The notes under the pieces were generated by a model, which did no database searches, had not been told where the DNA came from, and was given only the letters and a program-made list of their open reading frames with translations. From assembly GCF_000442645.1 (NCBI RefSeq), contig NC_021915.1, forward strand, positions 1,736,001-1,800,000: 64,000 nt of DNA, read 5' to 3'. The stretch is from Corynebacterium maris DSM 45190 (GTDB lineage Bacteria; Actinomycetota; Actinomycetes; Mycobacteriales; Mycobacteriaceae). Below are positions 25,017 to 33,404 of this stretch, one piece after another. Both the position numbers and the translations under genes were made by a program. Position 1 is the first letter of the stretch. Every line of letters begins with the position of its first letter.

Positions 25017-25963
25017 GCCCGCGGATGCGCCTGCTTGAACACTTCCTTGAGCCGCTCGGCGGAGACATGGGTGTAGAGCTGGGTGGTCTGCAGGGAGGAG
25101 TGCCCCAGCAGCTCCTGGACCACGCGCAGATCGGCGCCGCCCTCCAACAGATGGGTGGCCGCGGAATGCCGCAACCCGTGCGGGGTGAGGTCCCCGGTCC
25201 CGGTTTCCGCGGCGATCTTGTCGACGATGCGGCGCACCTGGCGCTGATCTATGCGCCCGCCGCGGGCGCCCAAGAACAGAGCCTGGTAGGCGTCCCCGGT
25301 GGTGTTGGCGGAGACCAGCGGGCTGCGCCCATGTGCGAGCCACTGCTTGACGGCGTCGGCGGCGGAGGCGCCGAAGGGGACGACGCGTTGCTTGTTGCCT
25401 TTGCCGGTGACCCGGGCATGGCCCCGGTCAAGGTCCACGTCGCCCAGGTCGAGTCCGCAGAGTTCGGCGACGCGCATGCCGGTGGCGTACAGCAGCTCCA
25501 ACATCGCGGCGTCGCGCAAGGCCTCGGGTTCGGCGGGGCCGTCGGCGGCCAACGGGCGGGTGACCACGCTTTCAGCGTCATCCGCGGTGAGCACCGAAGG
25601 AAGGTTGCGGCCCAGTTTGGGCGTGGCCAACCGGGCCGCGGCGTCGGCGGAGATGTGCCCCCGGCGCAGCGCCCACTTGGAAAACGCCCGCACCGCGGCG
25701 GTCCGGCGGGCCAGCGTGGACCGCGCCTTGCCTTGTGCGACGGAACGGCCCAGCCAGGAGCGAAGTTTGTTGATCGTGAACTGTGTGAAGGTGGGGATGT
25801 GCTCCGCCATGTCGAGCAAGTCCGAGCGATAACTTTTCACCGTGGCTGGGGAACGGCCGAGAACCAGTGACTGATGTTCCGCGAAATCTTCGATCGCTTC
25901 CACCATCTGCCGGTTGCGGGATCCGTCGGATCCGTCCAGCGACGTCGTCTCGTGCTCGCCCAT
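25013..25963 (-). CDS. xerC: Site-specific tyrosine recombinase XerC
   Basis: With 316 residues and a SAM-like core-binding N-domain (VEAIEDFAEHQSLVLGRSPATVKSYRSDL), this recombinase resolves chromosome dimers at dif together with XerD. All catalytic residues can be placed: Arg in ATGMRVAEL, Lys in GKGNKQR, His-x-x-Arg in HGLRHSA, His in LLGHSS and the Tyr nucleophile in TTQLYTHV. The start was set at 25963 (MGEHETTS) with GGGAG eight bases upstream; an ATG at 25978 lacks a site. The context with dprA, comM and yraN is the housekeeping arrangement, not a mobile element. Confidence 0.93.
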   Translation of the reverse strand: MGEHETTSLDGSDGSRNRQMVEAIEDFAEHQSLVLGRSPATVKSYRSDLLDMAEHIPTFTQFTINKLRSWLGRSVAQGKARSTLARRTAAVRAFSKWALRRGHISADAAARLATPKLGRNLPSVLTADDAESVVTRPLAADGPAEPEALRDAAMLELLYATGMRVAELCGLDLGDVDLDRGHARVTGKGNKQRVVPFGASAADAVKQWLAHGRSPLVSANTTGDAYQALFLGARGGRIDQRQVRRIVDKIAAETGTGDLTPHGLRHSAATHLLEGGADLRVVQELLGHSSLQTTQLYTHVSAERLKEVFKQAHPRA

Positions 25964-26022
25964 CTCCTGTGCTCCCATGTGACAGGAGTGTACTCGTGTG
26001 ACGACAGGATCGACGCTGGCGT

Positions 26023-26259
26023 TCACAAGAACCGGGACAACAGAATCCACCCCAGCCCAATCATGACTGGGGCGACCATGAGCTTGCCCGGCCACCGCGC
26101 ATAGTTGAAGTCCATCCCGCCGCCGTAGCGCATGGGCACGAAGAACGCCTCGTCCTCCGGGTTGGCATAAAAGATCTTCCACCGGTAATTTCCGGCGTCC
26201 CCGGTCAGATCTGTGGCCCGCCTCCGGCGCGCCGCCTGGCCAGCCGACGATTCCTTCAC
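26023..26259 (-). CDS. Small DUF5808-like membrane protein
   Basis: The 78-residue protein lies between dprA and xerC. A basic N-terminus (QAARRRRATDL) leads to the block NYRWKIFYANPEDEAFFVPMR, which matches the W-x-IFY-x-NPxD-x-x-x-FVP pattern of DUF5808. A Gly-rich stretch (RYGGGMDFNYARWPGKLM) and one membrane helix (APVMIGLGWILLSRF) end it. The start is GTG at 26259, with a strong GGGGGAG seven bases upstream. The function is unknown. It is co-oriented with dprA (20 bases) and xerC (59 bases), so probably co-transcribed. Confidence 0.72.
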   Translation of the reverse strand: MKESSAGQAARRRRATDLTGDAGNYRWKIFYANPEDEAFFVPMRYGGGMDFNYARWPGKLMVAPVMIGLGWILLSRFL

Positions 26260-26279
26260 CTTCTCCCCCTTTTTCCTCG

Positions 26280-27449
26280 CTATCCTAACCCGGCGCGCCG
26301 CCAGTCGTTTCCCTCCCGGATGAGCATGCCGCGGCGTTCCAGATCCAGCAGGAGGTGGATCGTCAACGGCAGCGGCAGGCCCGCGGCGGTGGCGATGCGG
26401 TCGGCGTCGGCGCCGCCTCGCAGCGGCAGCGCGTCGTAGACGCGGAGTTCGTTGCGGGAGAGCTGCTGGATCTGGTCCGGGGCGAAGGCGAGTTCGTATT
26501 GGGATTCGGCGTCCACGGAGCCGAGGGCCTCGAGCAAGGCCCGGATGTCGTCGGCGCTGGTGACCAGCTGGGCGCGGTGTTCTCGGAGTCGGGCGTGGCA
26601 GCCGGAGGAGGCAGCGCTGGTCACGGGCCCGGGCACCGCCATGGGGATTCTGCCGAGGGCTTCGGCCCAGCTGAGGGTGTTCAAGGCGCCGGAGCGCCAC
26701 CCGGCTTCGATGACCACGGTGCCGGCGCTCAGTGCTGCGACCAGTCGGTTGCGGGTGAGGAAGCGGTGGCGTTGCGGGGTGGTGCCTGGCGGATATTCGG
26801 TGATCACGGCGCCGTCGGAATCCACGATGCGGGCGAACAGATCGCGGTGTGTCTTCGGGTAGGTCTGATCCAGGCCGCAGGCGGCGACGACGACGGTGCG
26901 TCCGCCGACGGACAGCGCGGTCTCGTGGGCGACGGCGTCCACGCCCAGGGCCCCGCCGGAGAGGATCGTCCATTGGGCGGGGGCGAGTCCGCGGACGAGG
27001 TCGGCCGTGACTTTTCTGCCGTAGGCGCTGGTTGCCCGGGTGCCGACTACGCCGACCGCCTGGGCGAACGCCCCGGTGAGCGCCGGGCCGCGCACCCATA
27101 ACCCGTGCGGGGCCACTGCATCGGACTGGTAGGTGCGCAGATGCTCGCTTAAGCCGGTGGCGGCGAAGCCGAAGGCGTGGTCGAGCGCGTCTGCCGGCCA
27201 TTCGGCGTCGTCCGGGGTGACCAGTCGGCCACCGACCAGCGCTGCGGCGGCGAGGTCTTCCTCGGAGCGCTGCCAAGCGTGGCGGGCTTCGGTCTCCGGG
27301 CCTAACGGCCCCAGCCACGAGGCCCGCGCGCGTATGCCCCGGGCGAGTTCCTCGGCGTCGCGTCCCGCCTGCAGGTGTGCCTGCAGCGCCCGGCTGGGGC
27401 CTTCCACCACCCGGTTGAGATACGCCCACGCCTGTCGGGTGACGCTCAT
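26280..27449 (-). CDS. dprA: DNA-processing protein DprA
   Basis: This 389-residue protein loads RecA on incoming single-stranded DNA during transformation; in species that are not competent it may serve recombination more widely. The Rossmann core shows AVGVVGTRATSAYGRKVTADL and TILSGGALGVDAVAH, then VVVAACGLD and IVDSDGAVITEYPPGT with the RNRLVAALSAGTVVIEAG block. A C-terminal winged-helix domain follows (ELRVYDALPLRGGADADRIA). The ATG at 27449 overlaps the comM stop by 4 bases (ATGA), which fixes the start and shows translational coupling. Confidence 0.94.
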   Translation of the reverse strand: MSVTRQAWAYLNRVVEGPSRALQAHLQAGRDAEELARGIRARASWLGPLGPETEARHAWQRSEEDLAAAALVGGRLVTPDDAEWPADALDHAFGFAATGLSEHLRTYQSDAVAPHGLWVRGPALTGAFAQAVGVVGTRATSAYGRKVTADLVRGLAPAQWTILSGGALGVDAVAHETALSVGGRTVVVAACGLDQTYPKTHRDLFARIVDSDGAVITEYPPGTTPQRHRFLTRNRLVAALSAGTVVIEAGWRSGALNTLSWAEALGRIPMAVPGPVTSAASSGCHARLREHRAQLVTSADDIRALLEALGSVDAESQYELAFAPDQIQQLSRNELRVYDALPLRGGADADRIATAAGLPLPLTIHLLLDLERRGMLIREGNDWRRAGLG

Positions 27450-28966
27450 GCCGGCACCTCCACTGCCGTCCCGGCGCGCAGTTCCACGGCCCGGGCCACG
27501 TGGTCGAGGGTGGGCGTTGCGCCGCCCTCTACGTCGCAGATGCTCCAGGCCACTTTCAGCGCCCGGTCCACGCCGCGCTGGCTGACGTCGCCGGCGGCCA
27601 GGTAAGCGCCGAGCAGGGCCATGGCGGCGTCGTCCGCCGGGGCGTGCCGGCGCAGGTAGGACGACTCGACGTGGGCGTTGGCCTCGACCCCCAGGCCGTG
27701 GCGCGACCACCGCAGGCAGGAGCGTTCCCGGGCCTGCGCCACCCGTTCCGCGATGGCGGCGGAATCTTCGGCGCCCTCGGTGCGCAGGACCGCGCCGGCG
27801 GAATGCATCCGCACCCCGATGTCGAGCCGGTCGCGCAACGGCCCGGACAGGTTCGCCAGATACGTGGCGCGTTCCTTGGCGGTGCAGCGACAGGCCGCGG
27901 GTTCCTCCGCCCCGCACCGGCACGGGTTGGCCGCGAGGATGAGCTGGAACTGGGCGGGGAACATCACTTCGTTGCGGGCCCGGCTGAGTTTGACGCGGCC
28001 GTGCTCCAGCGGGGTGCGCAGGCTGTCGAGGGTGCGGGCAGGGATTTCAGAGGCCTCGTCGAGGAAGAGCACCCCGTGGTGGGCGAGGCTGATCGCGCCG
28101 GGTCGGGGGTTGCCGGAGCCGCCGCCGAGCAGTGCGGAGCGGGTGACGGAATGGTGCGGGGCAATAAATGGCGGGCGGTGGACGACGGGTTCCATGGCGC
28201 CGGCGACGGAGTGGATGGCGGTGGCTTCAACCGCCTGGTGGCCGGTGAGGGCGGGCAGGACGCCGGGCAGGCGCTGGGCGATCATGGATTTTCCGGAGCC
28301 GGGCGGGCCGATCATGAGCATGTGGTGGGCGCCGGCGGCGGCGATTTCGGTGGCGAAGCGGGCTTCCTGCTGGCCGGCGACGTCGGCGAAGTCGCCCAGT
28401 CCGGGCGGGGTGGGCGTCGTGCGACGGGCGGGGCGGGCGGCGGGCAGCTCGCCTACCCCGGTGGCCCAGTCCCAGGCGGCGGCGAGGCTGGGCACGCAGC
28501 GCACGTCCACGTCGTCGACCAAGGCCGCTTCGGCGGCGTTGCCGGGCGGGATGAGCACGGTGCGGATGCCGCGGCGCCGGGCGGTGAGCAGTGCGGGCAG
28601 CACCCCGGTGACGGGCCGGACGGAGCCGTCGAGGCCCAGCTCCCCGAGCACGAGCGCCTCGGCGAGTCGGTGGGCTGCGCCCGGGTGTCGGGCGGAGAGC
28701 ACCGCCAACGAGATGGGTAGATCGAAGTGGGAGCCGGACTTGGGCATCGCGGCCGGGGACATGGAGATGACGATCTTGGTTTTGGGCCAGTCCAGGCGGG
28801 CGTTCGCCACGGCGGTGCGGATGCGGTCGCGGGATTCACGGACGGAGGCGTCGCCGAGGCCGACGACGTGAATTCCGGGCAGTCCGGGGCCGATGTTGGC
28901 TTCGACGGTGACGGGGCGGGCGGCGACGCCGTCGAGGGCGGTCGTGAGCGTGCTACCAAGCGCCAT
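27446..28966 (-). CDS. comM: YifB/ComM-family Mg-chelatase-like AAA+ ATPase
   Basis: This 506-residue helicase of the ComM family drives branch migration during natural transformation in other bacteria. The N-terminal ChlI-like domain (IHVVGLGDASVRESRDRIRTAVAN) precedes the AAA+ core with Walker A (GPPGSGKSM) and Walker B (GVLFLDEASE). A zinc-type Cys cluster (ANPCRCG and AACRC) and a C-terminal helical domain follow. It is coupled to dprA by ATGA overlap and overlaps the end of yraN by 14 bases, so yraN-comM-dprA form a tight operon. Confidence 0.94.
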   Translation of the reverse strand: MALGSTLTTALDGVAARPVTVEANIGPGLPGIHVVGLGDASVRESRDRIRTAVANARLDWPKTKIVISMSPAAMPKSGSHFDLPISLAVLSARHPGAAHRLAEALVLGELGLDGSVRPVTGVLPALLTARRRGIRTVLIPPGNAAEAALVDDVDVRCVPSLAAAWDWATGVGELPAARPARRTTPTPPGLGDFADVAGQQEARFATEIAAAGAHHMLMIGPPGSGKSMIAQRLPGVLPALTGHQAVEATAIHSVAGAMEPVVHRPPFIAPHHSVTRSALLGGGSGNPRPGAISLAHHGVLFLDEASEIPARTLDSLRTPLEHGRVKLSRARNEVMFPAQFQLILAANPCRCGAEEPAACRCTAKERATYLANLSGPLRDRLDIGVRMHSAGAVLRTEGAEDSAAIAERVAQARERSCLRWSRHGLGVEANAHVESSYLRRHAPADDAAMALLGAYLAAGDVSQRGVDRALKVAWSICDVEGGATPTLDHVARAVELRAGTAVEVPA

Positions 28967-29348
28967 GTTCGACTCCCTCGTAGAGGTCGGCGTCGAAGCT
29001 GCGGCCGCGGACGGTCAAGGCGAGGACGTCGAAGCGCACGGGTTGGAAGGTGCGCCCGTCGAGCCAGCGGGCGGCGGCCCGGCGCATGCGGGCGAGTTTG
29101 CGTCCGGTGACTGCTTCGGCGCCGCCGTAGCCGTGGCCGGAGCGGGTCTTGACTTCGACGAAGACGATGGTGCGGTCGGCCTCTTCGACGATCAGGTCGA
29201 GTTCGCCCACGGGATAGCGGACGTTGCGGGCGAGGACGCGGGCGCCGCGTCGGATGTAGTAGCCGGCGGCGTAGTCTTCGCCCCGGGCGCCAAGGCGGGC
29301 GGAACGCCGCCGCGGGCGGGTGGCGCCGGTGGAGTGTGGTGTGGTCAT
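28953..29348 (-). CDS. yraN: UPF0102 protein YraN
   Basis: The 131-residue protein has an endonuclease-like fold. The signature runs LGARGEDYAAGYYIRRGARVLARNVR, then GELDLIVEEADRTIVFVEVKTR, which has the D-x(n)-E-x-K arrangement of Holliday-junction resolvase-like nucleases. It probably acts on DNA in the same process as comM and dprA, but the family has no settled function. It is the first gene of the yraN-comM-dprA series. The DnaA-box pair at 29446 lies upstream. Confidence 0.9.
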   Translation of the reverse strand: MTTPHSTGATRPRRRSARLGARGEDYAAGYYIRRGARVLARNVRYPVGELDLIVEEADRTIVFVEVKTRSGHGYGGAEAVTGRKLARMRRAAARWLDGRTFQPVRFDVLALTVRGRSFDADLYEGVEHGAW

Positions 29349-29445
29349 GGTGGGTCCCCCGTTTCAGTGAACGTGTCGGTGTCGCTGTGTTCACTGAGCC
29401 ACTCTCCCCTGCGGCGCGCCCTCGCCTCGGCCCGGTCTGGGCGGA

Positions 29446-29482
29446 CTGTGGACAAGTGCGCCGCGCCGCGGGTTGTCCACAG
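29446..29482. repeat. Inverted pair of consensus DnaA boxes
   Basis: CTGTGGACAA (29446-29455) and TTGTCCACAG (29473-29482) are perfect inverted repeats with 17 bases between. Each contains TTGTCCACA, the GC-rich-actinobacterial form of the DnaA box. The site lies in the gap between the SRPBCC stop and the yraN start. It may bind DnaA; the alternative is a terminator hairpin for the upstream operon, but no T-run follows. Confidence 0.55.
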
Positions 29483-29507
29483 AGTGGGCGGGTGCGCCCG
29501 TCGTCGT

Positions 29508-29972
29508 TTATCCGCGGTGTGCTATCGCGGTGCGCAACCCCTTTTCCCCGGCGCGCATGACGGCGCCGTGCGCCCACCTGGCGACCGGCCGCAGCAGCCC
29601 CACCAGTCGGCGGCGGGTGACCACGCACCACACGATCTGCACCCGGGTCCCGTCGCCGTCGGGCACGCCGGTGAAGTGGCCTATGCCGCGCAGATCACCG
29701 GCCACGCCGAAGCGGGCGTCCTCGGGCGGGTCTGAAGCCAGCAGGGCCAGGGTGAAACGCAGCCGGTATCCCAGGGGGCTGCGCACCACCAGCTGGGCGT
29801 GGTCGCCGTCTCGTCGGCTATAGGAGAGCCCGGGCCACCAGTCTTGCCAGGAGGAGACGTCGGACAACACGTCCCACACCCGCCGTCGGCTCGCTGCGAT
29901 CCGCCAGGTGGTCTCGAAGTGGAAGGCGGCGGACTCCCCTGGCTCGGGGGCGGTGTGTCGGTGTGCGGTCAC
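29508..29972 (-). CDS. SRPBCC (START-like) family protein
   Basis: This protein of about 154 residues has the polyketide cyclase/START-like pattern. The N-terminal strand-helix FHFETTWRIAASRRRVWDVLSDVSSWQDWWPGL is followed by the antiparallel strands VVRSPLGYRLRFTLALL and GTRVQIVWCVVTRR. The C-terminal helix covers the cavity (RWAHGAVMRAGEKGLRTAI). Such proteins bind hydrophobic ligands or act as cyclases; no ligand can be named. The start is uncertain: GTG 29972 (VTAHRHTAPEP) is favoured because it falls just after the DUF2469 stop, but no ribosome site is visible. Confidence 0.75.
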   Translation of the reverse strand: MTAHRHTAPEPGESAAFHFETTWRIAASRRRVWDVLSDVSSWQDWWPGLSYSRRDGDHAQLVVRSPLGYRLRFTLALLASDPPEDARFGVAGDLRGIGHFTGVPDGDGTRVQIVWCVVTRRRLVGLLRPVARWAHGAVMRAGEKGLRTAIAHRG

Positions 29973-29995
29973 GGCGTCGTCGGAAGGCGGGTCCG

Positions 29996-30301
29996 CTATT
30001 CCGGCATGATGAGGTCGGGTTTGTCCAGTTCCTCGATGTTGACGTCTTTGTACGTGATCACGCGCACGTAGCGGACGAAACGCACGGACCGGTACATGTC
30101 CCACACCCAGGCGTCCGACATGCGTACTTCGTAGTAGACGTCGGAGCCGTTGGTGTGCGGGATCAGCTCGACGGCGTTGGCCAGGTAAAAGCGGCGGTCC
30201 GTCTCCACGACGTAGGAGAATTGGCTGACCACGTCCCGGTATTCGCGGTAGAGCGACAGCTCCACCTCGGCCTCATAGTTGTCGAGCTCCTCAGCGCTCA
30301 C
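29996..30301 (-). CDS. DUF2469 family protein
   Basis: A 101-residue acidic protein of an actinobacterial family found next to rnhB (Rv2901c in M. tuberculosis). It begins MSAEELDNYEAEVELSLYREYRDVV and contains the conserved VVETDRRFYLANAVELIP and a Tyr/Arg-rich strand (DMYRSVRFVRYVRVITYKDVNI). There is no membrane segment. The function is unknown. Its GTG start overlaps the rnhB stop (GTGA), so it is translationally coupled. Confidence 0.9.
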   Translation of the reverse strand: MSAEELDNYEAEVELSLYREYRDVVSQFSYVVETDRRFYLANAVELIPHTNGSDVYYEVRMSDAWVWDMYRSVRFVRYVRVITYKDVNIEELDKPDLIMPE

Positions 30302-30945
30302 GGGCTGGCCTCCTTCAAAAAGTCTTGGTGCGCCTTAACGACGTTGGCATAAGTGTAGCGATGGACCGGACTCGCGCCGTGGCGGCGCACCGCAGCCAGG
30401 TGCGCTCGGGTGGAGTATCCCTTGTGCCCGTCGAAGCCGTAGGCCGGATGTTCGACGGCCAGTTCCACCATGGCGTGGTCGCGGGCGACTTTGGCCAACA
30501 CGCTGGCGGCCGCGATGCAGCGGGTGGCCGCGTCTCCCCCGACGATCGGCAGGTGCGGGACGGGCAATCCGGGGATTTTCCAGGCGTCGGTGAGCACGTA
30601 CCCGGGACGCGTGTCCAGGCGGGCGACGGCGCGGCGCATGCCGTCGAGGTTGGCGGGTTGGATGCCGCGGGCGTCGATGGCGGCGGCGTCGATGGACACC
30701 ACCGCCCACGCCAGGGCGTGGCGCCGGATGGCGGGGGCGAGTTTTTCGCGCAGCGCCGGCGAGAGTTTCTTCGAGTCCGTCAGCCGGGCCAGTTCCTCGA
30801 TGGGGTGCTCGGGCAGGATGCAGGCGGCGACGGTGATCGGCCCGGCGCAGGCCCCGCGGCCGGCTTCATCGACCCCGGCGACGGGGCCCAGGCCGGCCTT
30901 CGACAGCGCCACCTCGTAGGTGCGCAGGTGCTTCAGACGTCGCAC
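30298..30945 (-). CDS. rnhB: Ribonuclease HII
   Basis: The 215-residue enzyme cuts the RNA strand at single ribonucleotides in DNA and starts ribonucleotide excision repair. Active-site acids are in GVDEAGRGACAGPI (Asp-Glu of the DEAGRG motif) and VLTDAWKIP (third Asp). The substrate-binding helix and Tyr (GFDGHKGYSTRAHLAAVRRHG) follow. The C-terminus HRYTYANV is typical. The start is GTG at 30945. It lies 12 bases after lepB and is coupled to the DUF2469 gene. Confidence 0.96.
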   Translation of the reverse strand: MRRLKHLRTYEVALSKAGLGPVAGVDEAGRGACAGPITVAACILPEHPIEELARLTDSKKLSPALREKLAPAIRRHALAWAVVSIDAAAIDARGIQPANLDGMRRAVARLDTRPGYVLTDAWKIPGLPVPHLPIVGGDAATRCIAAASVLAKVARDHAMVELAVEHPAYGFDGHKGYSTRAHLAAVRRHGASPVHRYTYANVVKAHQDFLKEASP

Positions 30946-30957
30946 GGTGCGCCGGCG

Positions 30958-31755
30958 CTACAGCTGCTGCGGCTGGATGTCCGGGTCGTCGATGGTGCCG
31001 ATGCGACTGAACGGCAGGATGATCGCCTGGACCTTGCCACGGATGTTCTCCGCCGGGATGGCGCCCTGGTGCGGATCGCCGATGTGGGCGCGCGAGTCCA
31101 GGGAGTTGGTGCGGTTGTCACCCATCATGAAGTAGTGGTCCTCGGGCACCGTCAGGGGGCCGAAGTAGTCGCCGCCGCACGCCTCGGAACCGGTCGTCGG
31201 GTTCACCGGGAAGGCCGGGGGCTGCAGGACGAAGGACTGGTCGGTGGGTTGGCCGTCGACCATGACGGACGGGTCGCCCTCCTGGCAGGAGACGGTCTGG
31301 CCGCCCTCGGCGATGATGCGCTTGACCAGGTTGTTTTCATCCGGGGCGACGAGGCCGACGTAGGAGCCGATGTTCTGCAGCGTACGCACGACGTCGTTTT
31401 CCGACCGGCTGGAGACATATCCCATGTCCCAGGAGTCGGTGCCCTCGTAGACGACGACGTCGCCCGGAGTCGGGTCGCTGAAGTAGTAGGAGACCTTCTC
31501 CACGAAGATGCGGTCACCGGTGCATCCTTCGCAGCCGTGCAGCGTCGGCTCCATCGACTGCGAGGGGATCAGGTAGACCCGCCCGATGAAGGTCTGCAGC
31601 ACCGCGATGATGATCAGGGTCAGCACCACCACGATCGGCAATTCGATGTACCACGGGGTGGGCTTCTTCTCCGCCGCGGCCGTGGCCCCCGAGGATCCGG
31701 CAGCGGAACCGGGATCGTCGTTGTCTGCGGGCATCGGGCGGGAAGTGTCACTCAC
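30958..31755 (-). CDS. lepB: Signal peptidase I
   Basis: This 265-residue membrane serine protease removes signal peptides from exported preproteins. A cytoplasmic N-terminus of about 38 residues is followed by one membrane helix (YIELPIVVVLTLIIIAVLQTF). The nucleophile Ser is in SQSMEPTL and the catalytic Lys in NLVKRIIAEGG. The box MMGDNRTNSLDSRAHIGD and a C-terminal region complete the domain. Extra Cys (CEGCTG, SCQEG and EACGG) fit extracellular disulfides. The start is GTG at 31755. It is first in the lepB-rnhB-DUF2469-SRPBCC series, like the mycobacterial order. Confidence 0.96.
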   Translation of the reverse strand: MSDTSRPMPADNDDPGSAAGSSGATAAAEKKPTPWYIELPIVVVLTLIIIAVLQTFIGRVYLIPSQSMEPTLHGCEGCTGDRIFVEKVSYYFSDPTPGDVVVYEGTDSWDMGYVSSRSENDVVRTLQNIGSYVGLVAPDENNLVKRIIAEGGQTVSCQEGDPSVMVDGQPTDQSFVLQPPAFPVNPTTGSEACGGDYFGPLTVPEDHYFMMGDNRTNSLDSRAHIGDPHQGAIPAENIRGKVQAIILPFSRIGTIDDPDIQPQQL

Positions 31756-31800
31756 GCTGCCAGAGCTTAGCAGCCCGCATCCGATGTCCCGGTCGCCGCG

Positions 31801-33186
31801 TCAGAAGAGCAGGAAGATCACCGCGGCGATGGCGAAGGCCATGACGGATTCCAGCGTCTGCTGGATCGTCCAGGTGCGCAGCGTCGTCGAGACGTTCATG
31901 CCGAAGAGCCTGCCGACCAGCCAGAAGCCCGAGTCATTGACGTGGGAGGCGATGACGGAGCCGGCGGCGCACGCGATGGTGATCGCCACGATCTGCATGT
32001 CGCTGAACCCGCCGGCGAGCACGGCCGGGGCCATCAGGCCGGCGGCGGTGGTCAGCGCGACGGTCGCGGAGCCCTGGGCGACGCGCAGGACGGCGGCGAC
32101 GAGGTAGACCGCGAGAATGACCGGCAGGCCGATGCCGTCCATGGTGTCTTTGAGCGCGTCGCCGATGCCCGAGGAACGCAGCACGCCGCCGTACATGCCG
32201 CCGGCGCCGGTGATGAACACGACGGAGGCGATCGGGCCGAGGGAGGAGTCGAGGATCTTTTCCACCGCCGAGCCCGTCTCACCGCGGCGCAGCCCGAGCA
32301 CCGGGATCGCGACCAGCACGGAGATCAGCAGCGCGACGCCGGAGGTGCCCAGCATGCTGAAGGCCTGCGCCCACAGCTCGTCGCCGGCGATCAGGCCGGC
32401 CTTGGTGGCGAAGTCGGCGCCGGTGTTGAGGAAGATCAACAGCATCGGCAACAGCAGCATGGCGATGACGGTGCCGACCTTCGGCGGATCCTTCACCTCT
32501 TCGGCGTCCCCGCCGAAGATGGCCCGGGGCAGGTCGTCCACGCTGAAGGAAAACCGCCTGGACACGAACTTTCCCCAGAGATAACCGGTGACATAGAAGG
32601 TCGGCACCGCCACGAGCAGTCCGACGATGATCAGCAGGCCCAAGTTCGTGCCGAAGAAGGTGCTGGCGGCGACCGGCCCCGGGTGCGGGGGCACGAAGAC
32701 GTGCATGACGGAAAACGACGCGGCCACCGGGATGGCGTAGAGCAGGACCGGCCCGCCCAGGCGGGTGGCGACGGCGAAGATGATGGGCAGCATGACCACC
32801 AGGCCGGCGTCGAAGAACATGGGAAAGCCCAGGAACAACGACGCCACGCCGAGCGCGAGCGGGGCACGCTTTTCGCCGAAGCGCCTGATCATGGTGTCGG
32901 CGAGCACTTGGGCGCCGCCGGAATGCTCGATGAGTTTACCCAGCATCGCGCCGAGGCCGACGAGGATGCCGACGTCGCCGAGGGTGGAGCGGAACCCGGC
33001 CATGGAGACGTCGTAGACGTCGCCGAGCGGGATGCCGGCGGCGATGGCCGTGAGGACGGACACCAGCACCAACGTGATGAAGGCGTGCAGCTTGAACTTG
33101 ATGATGAGGATGAGGATGAGGGCGATGCCCGCCGCGGCGATGCCGAGCAGGGGGCCTGCCCCTAGGGTTTGCTCCCAGGTGTCCAT
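31801..33186 (-). CDS. GntP-family gluconate/organic acid permease
   Basis: At 461 residues, with about 12-14 hydrophobic helices, the protein matches the gluconate:H+ symporter (GntP) family. Visible blocks are IALILILIIKFKLHAFITLVLVSVL at the N-terminus, AMLGKLIEHSGGAQVLADTMIRRFGEKRAP (the family's conserved Gly-Lys-x-x-Glu-x-Ser-Gly-Gly-Ala region), FFDAGLVVMLPI, and VPPHPGPVAA. No gluconate kinase gene is adjacent, so the substrate is uncertain (gluconate, glycerate or another sugar acid). It stands alone between rplS and lepB. Confidence 0.88.
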   Translation of the reverse strand: MDTWEQTLGAGPLLGIAAAGIALILILIIKFKLHAFITLVLVSVLTAIAAGIPLGDVYDVSMAGFRSTLGDVGILVGLGAMLGKLIEHSGGAQVLADTMIRRFGEKRAPLALGVASLFLGFPMFFDAGLVVMLPIIFAVATRLGGPVLLYAIPVAASFSVMHVFVPPHPGPVAASTFFGTNLGLLIIVGLLVAVPTFYVTGYLWGKFVSRRFSFSVDDLPRAIFGGDAEEVKDPPKVGTVIAMLLLPMLLIFLNTGADFATKAGLIAGDELWAQAFSMLGTSGVALLISVLVAIPVLGLRRGETGSAVEKILDSSLGPIASVVFITGAGGMYGGVLRSSGIGDALKDTMDGIGLPVILAVYLVAAVLRVAQGSATVALTTAAGLMAPAVLAGGFSDMQIVAITIACAAGSVIASHVNDSGFWLVGRLFGMNVSTTLRTWTIQQTLESVMAFAIAAVIFLLF

Positions 33187-33328
33187 GCGTGAATCCGTTT
33201 CTCGATGAGCCCGCGTCCCGGTTCCGACGGCGGGCCTACGGCTGACCGGCGGTGTGCCGGCGGGCTAAAAATAGCACTGGCCCCCACCGCAGGCGCCCAC
33301 GACATGCCCGGTTTCTCATTGAAAGCAA

Positions 33329-33375
33329 GACACCCCGCCGCGACCGGCACGTATGCCAGTCTGCGACGGGGTGTC
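33329..33375 (-). terminator. Terminator of rplS
   Basis: Arms GACACCCCG and CGGGGTGTC enclose a partly paired loop, about 30 bases beyond the rplS stop codon. On the minus strand the stem is followed by TTGCTTTC. It probably ends the single-gene rplS transcript. Confidence 0.75.
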
Positions 33376-33404
33376 GAAGCGCGTCCCCTCAAGGGACTGA
33401 CGGC

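Noticed and set aside
25013..25963. XerC read as integrase of a mobile element
   Set aside because: The gene lies in the standard yraN-comM-dprA-xerC order, with no att-like repeats, tRNA or cargo.
27450..27923. Extension of the dprA frame into comM
   Set aside because: comM is well conserved there and the ATGA overlap at 27446-27449 sets the dprA start.
31942..33165. 407-codon plus-strand frame opposite the GntP gene
   Set aside because: Product is a run of His, Gln, Asp, Gly and Arg without fold; antisense artefact.
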